Positions 7,558 through 10,353 of a stretch of DNA of 10,353 nucleotides are shown here, one piece after another. The notes beneath the pieces were generated by a model. That model had not been told where the DNA came from. It worked only from the letters and a program-made list of their open reading frames with translations, and did not search any database. The position numbers and the translations under genes were made by a program. How positions within the stretch are numbered: position 1 is the stretch's first letter; the number at the start of each line of letters is the position of its first letter. The DNA is from Pseudomonadota bacterium (GTDB taxonomy: Bacteria > Desulfobacterota > Syntrophobacteria > Syntrophobacterales > Syntrophobacteraceae): the NCBI GenBank assembly GCA_023442755.1, contig JAEZXS010000332.1:1-10353 (forward strand). The letters run 5' to 3'.

Positions 7558-7785
7558 TCAATCGTTTCCGAAACTGCGGACGGCGCCGCAGTCCGGACAG
7601 GTCCAGTGAATCCCGTTGCAGGTCATACCCCAGTAGTTCTCTTCCATGCAGTCCGCACATATCATGAAACCGCACGGACAGCACCAGCAGAAAAGCTGTT
7701 CGCGGCCGCAGGTATGGCAGACGTATTTTTCCGGCTTGCGCCACCTGGCTTTTCGCCCGGAACCGGTTTTATCCTGTTCATTCAT
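7558..7785 (-). CDS. Small cysteine-rich, zinc-binding-type protein (unknown function)
   Basis: The product is 75 residues from the ATG at 7785; a TTG at 7812 would add nine lysine/arginine-rich residues. I prefer the ATG because AGAAG sits 4 nt before it and the TTG has no usable ribosome site. Eleven cysteines lie in four groups: VCHTC, FCWCCPCGF, ICADCMEENYWGMTC and WTCPDC. The order of CxxC pairs looks like a double zinc-ribbon or treble-clef arrangement; a small metal or redox carrier is the alternative. The N-terminal 20 residues are basic and probably flexible. There is no signal peptide. It is the first gene of the operon, 22 bp before the CoADR-rhodanese gene. I recall similar ENxWGMTCN-containing small proteins in sulfate-reducing and syntrophic bacteria but know no assigned function. 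Confidence 0.8.
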   Translation of the reverse strand: MNEQDKTGSGRKARWRKPEKYVCHTCGREQLFCWCCPCGFMICADCMEENYWGMTCNGIHWTCPDCGAVRSFGND

Positions 7786-7987
7786 AAAGCTTCTTTCTTT
7801 TCGTTTTTTCAATCCATCCGAGTGATTGTAAACCAGGATTTCAGTGCAAGGCCATCAAAATGCGCCTATACGCGCCCGTCCCCAGTGTGAAGCATTTTTC
7901 CGATTTTCCCTGCAGATAATCTTTGTATCTCCGGGTCGGAAAAGGTTAGCATGCATCCGAAAATGATTGTTCAGATTTCTTGCGCAG

Positions 7988-8024
7988 CCGATATCATCTC
8001 TGCTGGATGATCGGTGTTTTTTTT
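7988..8024 (+). terminator. Terminator-like hairpin with T8 tract upstream of the CoA-transferase gene
   Basis: CCG, a 2-nt bulge and ATCATC (7988-7998) pair with GATGAT and CGG (8006-8014) around a 7-nt loop, and eight T residues follow at 8017-8024. This is an intrinsic terminator outline on the plus strand, yet no plus-strand gene ends before it. It could end a short untranslated transcript or act as an attenuator in a long leader. The stem is only 9 bp and partly AT-rich, so it could be chance. Confidence 0.4.
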
Positions 8025-8114
8025 ATGGGCGCTCGAAAATGGTCTGTTGCTTGAAAATGCGGCCCTGATAACCGGCCGGAAGCCTTGGTCGCAGCAAAGT
8101 TTGAATAGGGGAGA

Positions 8115-8144
8115 CGAAGACTTCGACCGGAATGCGAATATAAT
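8115..8144 (+). promoter_or_regulatory. Possible promoter of the tandem CoA-transferase genes
   Basis: A perfect TATAAT lies at 8139-8144, 51 nt before the start codon. The 17-nt-spaced -35 position (8116-8121) reads GAAGAC, a poor match, so an activator may be needed. A short inverted repeat, CGAAG, A, CTTCG (8115-8125), covers exactly this -35 area and could be an operator half or a chance palindrome. Confidence 0.4.
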
Positions 8145-8195
8145 ATTACTAGCTGCTATTGCTGAAGTTGATTCTGACATCAGGAGAGAAAGACA

Positions 8196-9710
8196 ATGTT
8201 TGCCGGTACTTTTCCGATCATTACTGCAGAAGAGGCTGCAGCCCTCATTCCCGACGGAGCCATGGTCGCTCTGAGCGGGTTTGCAAATGCGGGTACGGCC
8301 AAAGCGGTTCCCAAGGCTATCGCCATGCGGGCGCGGGAACTCCACAAAGCTGGGAAAAACTACAAGATTCGCCTCATAACCGGCTCATCGAGCGGGAACA
8401 ACATCGATGAAGAACTCGCCCAGGCAGAAGCCATTTCGTGGCGGGCGCCGTACCAGAGCGCTCCGACTTTGCGCGATCAGATAAACAGGCAGGAAGTCCA
8501 GTACATCGACATGCACCTGTCCCATGCCCCCATGACGCTCCAGGCCGGGTTTTTCGGCAAGCTCGATTTCGGCATCATCGAGGCCACCGACGTGACGCGG
8601 GACGGGCGGGTGTACCTGACGACCTCGGTTGGAGCTTCTCCGACCTACCTCAAGTATGCCGATCGCATCTTCATCGAGATAAACAACCATCATTCGCGGC
8701 GTCTGCCTGAAATGGCCGACATCGCGCTTCTCACGCCGCCTCCGCGCGTCAATCCCATCCCCATCCACGACCCGCTCACCAGGATCGGGTACCCCTACGC
8801 GATGGTGGACCCCAAGAAGATCGCCGGCATCATCGAAACCGACGAACCGGACCAGATCAGCCCTTTTACTCCCGCCGACTGGAGGACCAAGCGGATTGCC
8901 GACCACGTTGTCCGCTTTCTTTTCGGCGAAATGATAACGGGACATATTCCGCGCGAATTCCTGCCCATGCAGGCGGGTGTCGGGAACCTCGCCAACAGCG
9001 TCATGGCGGCTTTGGGCAGCAATCCTTACATCCCTCCTTTTACCATGTACTCGGTCACCGTCCAGGATTCGCTCATAGACCTCATGGAGACCGGGAAACT
9101 CGTCGGGGCGAGTGCAACGAGCCTGACCCTCACGCCCGAGACCCTGCAGCGCGTGTGCAACAACATGGATTTCTTTGCCCCGCGCATTATTTTGAGGCCG
9201 CAGGAAATCTCAAACGACACGGGTGTGATCCGGCGCCTCGGCGTGATCGCCATAAACCCGGCGATCGAGGTGGACATCTACGGCAATGTGAATTCATCGC
9301 ATCTGTTCGGGACCGATATCATGAACGGCATCGGTGGAAGCGGGGAATTCACCCGGAACAGCTATCTTTCGATCATCATGTGCCCTTCGACGGCCCTGGG
9401 CGGAAGGATTTCCACGATCGTTCCCATGAGTCCGCACATCGACAGCAACGAGCACTCGGTCCAGGTCGTGGTGACAGAGCAGGGCCTGGCGGATTTGCGC
9501 GGAGTCGGCCCGATGCAGCGCGCGAGAAGAATCATCGACAACTGCGCGCATCCCGCCTACCGGGACTACCTGCATCAATATATCAAGGATGCCAAGACGG
9601 GCCATATCAGGCACGACCTGAGAAAGGCCTACGAACTCCACCGCAATTTCATGGAACACGGAGCAATGCTGCCGGACCTGAACCCCGCCGAAATGGGCGA
9701 GCGGGTTTAG
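8196..9710 (+). CDS. Acetyl-CoA hydrolase/transferase-family protein lacking the catalytic glutamate
   Basis: The 504-residue product spans both domains of the acetyl-CoA hydrolase / succinyl-CoA:acetate CoA-transferase family (Cat1/AarC type), which moves CoA between carboxylic acids in the cytoplasm through a glutamyl-CoA thioester. Family signatures are present: LITGSSSG (60-67), MQAGVGNLANSV, DFFAPRIILRPQE, IEVDIYGNVNSS, NGIGGSGEF (377-385) and VTEQGLADLRG with Glu428. However, the segment that reads Y-[ST]-E-V-x-Q-D in active members (Glu294 in AarC, from memory) reads YSVTVQD here, with Val287 in the place of the nucleophile. The reading frame is intact throughout, so this is not a frameshift. 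The ATG at 8196 has AGGAGAG 7 nt upstream. A paralogue follows 24 bp downstream. Possible roles are a non-catalytic partner, a CoA-binding protein or an enzyme with altered chemistry. Confidence 0.92.
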   Translation: MFAGTFPIITAEEAAALIPDGAMVALSGFANAGTAKAVPKAIAMRARELHKAGKNYKIRLITGSSSGNNIDEELAQAEAISWRAPYQSAPTLRDQINRQEVQYIDMHLSHAPMTLQAGFFGKLDFGIIEATDVTRDGRVYLTTSVGASPTYLKYADRIFIEINNHHSRRLPEMADIALLTPPPRVNPIPIHDPLTRIGYPYAMVDPKKIAGIIETDEPDQISPFTPADWRTKRIADHVVRFLFGEMITGHIPREFLPMQAGVGNLANSVMAALGSNPYIPPFTMYSVTVQDSLIDLMETGKLVGASATSLTLTPETLQRVCNNMDFFAPRIILRPQEISNDTGVIRRLGVIAINPAIEVDIYGNVNSSHLFGTDIMNGIGGSGEFTRNSYLSIIMCPSTALGGRISTIVPMSPHIDSNEHSVQVVVTEQGLADLRGVGPMQRARRIIDNCAHPAYRDYLHQYIKDAKTGHIRHDLRKAYELHRNFMEHGAMLPDLNPAEMGERV

Positions 9711-9734
9711 CGCTGTAAATATGGGAGAAAGAGC

Positions 9735-10353
9735 ATGTCGATCATAAGATCCTATCCGAAAATTACTCCAGAAGAAGCTGTCTCGCATATGTTCCACGGG
9801 GCGACCGTTGCGTTCAGCGGTTTTACCAATTCGGGAGCGGCAAAGATGATCCCCAGGGCAATTGCCGAACGCGCCCGCGTCCTGCACGAGAACGGGGAGC
9901 CGTTCAAGATCCGGGTGCTCACGGGGGCGTCGAGCGGCGCAAGCATCGACGAACCGCTTGCCCAGCAGAATGCAATGTCCTATCGCGCTCCTTACCAGAG
10001 CGGTCCCAAACTGCGCTCGCAGATCAATAACCAGGAAGTGGAATACGTCGATATGCACCTGTCGCACCTGCCCCAGACGGTGTTGGCGGGATTCCAGGGC
10101 AATATCGACTTTGCGGTGGTCGAGGCAACCGAAATCACGGGCGACGGCAGGGTTTACCTGACATCCTCCATCGGTGCGACCCCCGCCTACCTCAAGTATG
10201 CCGACCACGTCATAATCGAGGTCAACCACTATCACTCGACACGGCTGCGTGAGATGTCCGATATCCTCATCCTTCCGGCCCCCCCGCACCGGTTCCCGAT
10301 CCCGATCCACGATCCCCTGACAAAGCTCGGCTATCCGTATGCCGTCGTGGACC
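9735..10353 (+). CDS. Second acetyl-CoA hydrolase/transferase-family protein, N-terminal part (3' end outside window)
   Basis: The frame is open from the ATG at 9735 to the window edge, giving 206 residues. GGGAG lies 7 nt before the start, and the gene begins 24 bp after the stop of its neighbour, so the two are almost surely co-transcribed. The N-terminal domain of the same family is seen: VAFSGFTNSGAAK, VLTGASSG, RAPYQSGPKLRSQIN, DMHLSHLPQTV, VVEATEITGDGRVYLTSSIGATPAYLKYAD and PIPIHDPLTKLGYPYAVVD. Over the shared first 200 residues it is about 60% identical to the upstream protein by eye count, with no internal gaps. The segment that would carry the catalytic glutamate lies beyond the window, so whether this copy is the active one cannot be told. 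Substrate is unknown; short acyl-CoAs such as acetyl-, propionyl- or succinyl-CoA are typical for the family. Confidence 0.93.
   Translation, partial: MSIIRSYPKITPEEAVSHMFHGATVAFSGFTNSGAAKMIPRAIAERARVLHENGEPFKIRVLTGASSGASIDEPLAQQNAMSYRAPYQSGPKLRSQINNQEVEYVDMHLSHLPQTVLAGFQGNIDFAVVEATEITGDGRVYLTSSIGATPAYLKYADHVIIEVNHYHSTRLREMSDILILPAPPHRFPIPIHDPLTKLGYPYAVVD

Larger units (their letters stand above)
7786..8195. other. 410-bp divergent intergenic region between the redox operon and the CoA-transferase genes
   Basis: No gene is supported here on either strand. It must hold the promoters of both divergent units. It contains a terminator-like hairpin (7988-8024) and a TATAAT box (8139-8144) on the plus strand. 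On the minus strand TTGCAC and TACAAT occur around 7822-7852 but only about 13 nt apart, too close for a standard promoter, so the operon promoter is not fixed. The AT content is higher than in the flanking genes. Confidence 0.45.

Noticed and set aside
5595..7667. A 690-codon open frame on the plus strand
   Set aside because: It lies antisense to the CoADR-rhodanese gene and part of the BPL_N gene, both of which carry clear family motifs. Its translation shows no family signatures; GC-rich codon use makes such long shadows.
8040..8110. Possible sigma-54 (-24/-12) promoter for the CoA-transferase genes, suggested by the NifA-like regulator at the left edge
   Set aside because: GG doublets near 8041 and 8087 have no GC at the required 10-nt spacing, so the consensus is not met.
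8196..9710. Frameshift or sequencing error as the cause of the missing glutamate
   Set aside because: The frame is continuous for 504 residues with family motifs on both sides of residue 287 in the same frame; one wrong base could not turn GAA or GAG into GTC.
9294..10310. A 338-codon minus-strand frame across both CoA-transferase genes
   Set aside because: It spans the gap between two clear genes on the other strand and has no ribosome site or known motif.

Overview
The window looks like chromosome from a GC-rich, strictly anaerobic deltaproteobacterium (Desulfobacterota), most like the Syntrophobacter group. This rests on the style of the proteins: a NifA-like sigma-54 activator, a fused CoA-disulfide-reductase/rhodanese flavoprotein, tandem acetyl-CoA hydrolase/transferase-family genes and abundant REP-like palindromes. 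It is inference; no taxonomic marker is present. No mobile element with a transposase, CRISPR array, tRNA or rRNA was seen.

Left part (1-4220, plus strand). The 3' end of a NifA/NtrC-type activator gene is followed by a hairpin (551-571). Next come an MFS transporter with no visible Shine-Dalgarno sequence (715-1923), an AT-richer gap of 285 bp, and ftsH (2209-4158). ftsH starts at TTG behind a perfect AAGGAGG and ends at an 18-bp-stem intrinsic terminator.

Convergent gap (4159-4495). Between ftsH and the minus-strand operon lie the terminator, a REP doublet (4248-4310) and a second composite palindromic repeat (about 4343-4436).

Minus-strand operon (7785 down to 4496). Three genes are tightly packed: a small 11-cysteine zinc-binding-type protein, a CoADR-like flavoprotein with a C-terminal rhodanese domain, and a class I amidotransferase-like protein of the BPL_N type with an unrecognised C-terminal half. 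The last two overlap by 11 bp. The flavoprotein suggests thiol, persulfide or CoA-disulfide redox chemistry; the roles of the other two are unknown.

Right part (7786-10353, plus strand). A 410-bp divergent intergenic region carries a terminator-like hairpin with a T8 tract and a perfect TATAAT box. It precedes two tandem paralogous acetyl-CoA hydrolase/transferase-family genes, the second cut by the window edge. The first keeps almost every family signature, but valine sits where the family's catalytic glutamate is expected (residue 287). This is the most interesting observation in the window. The pair could form an active/inactive partnership, or the first could have a changed activity.
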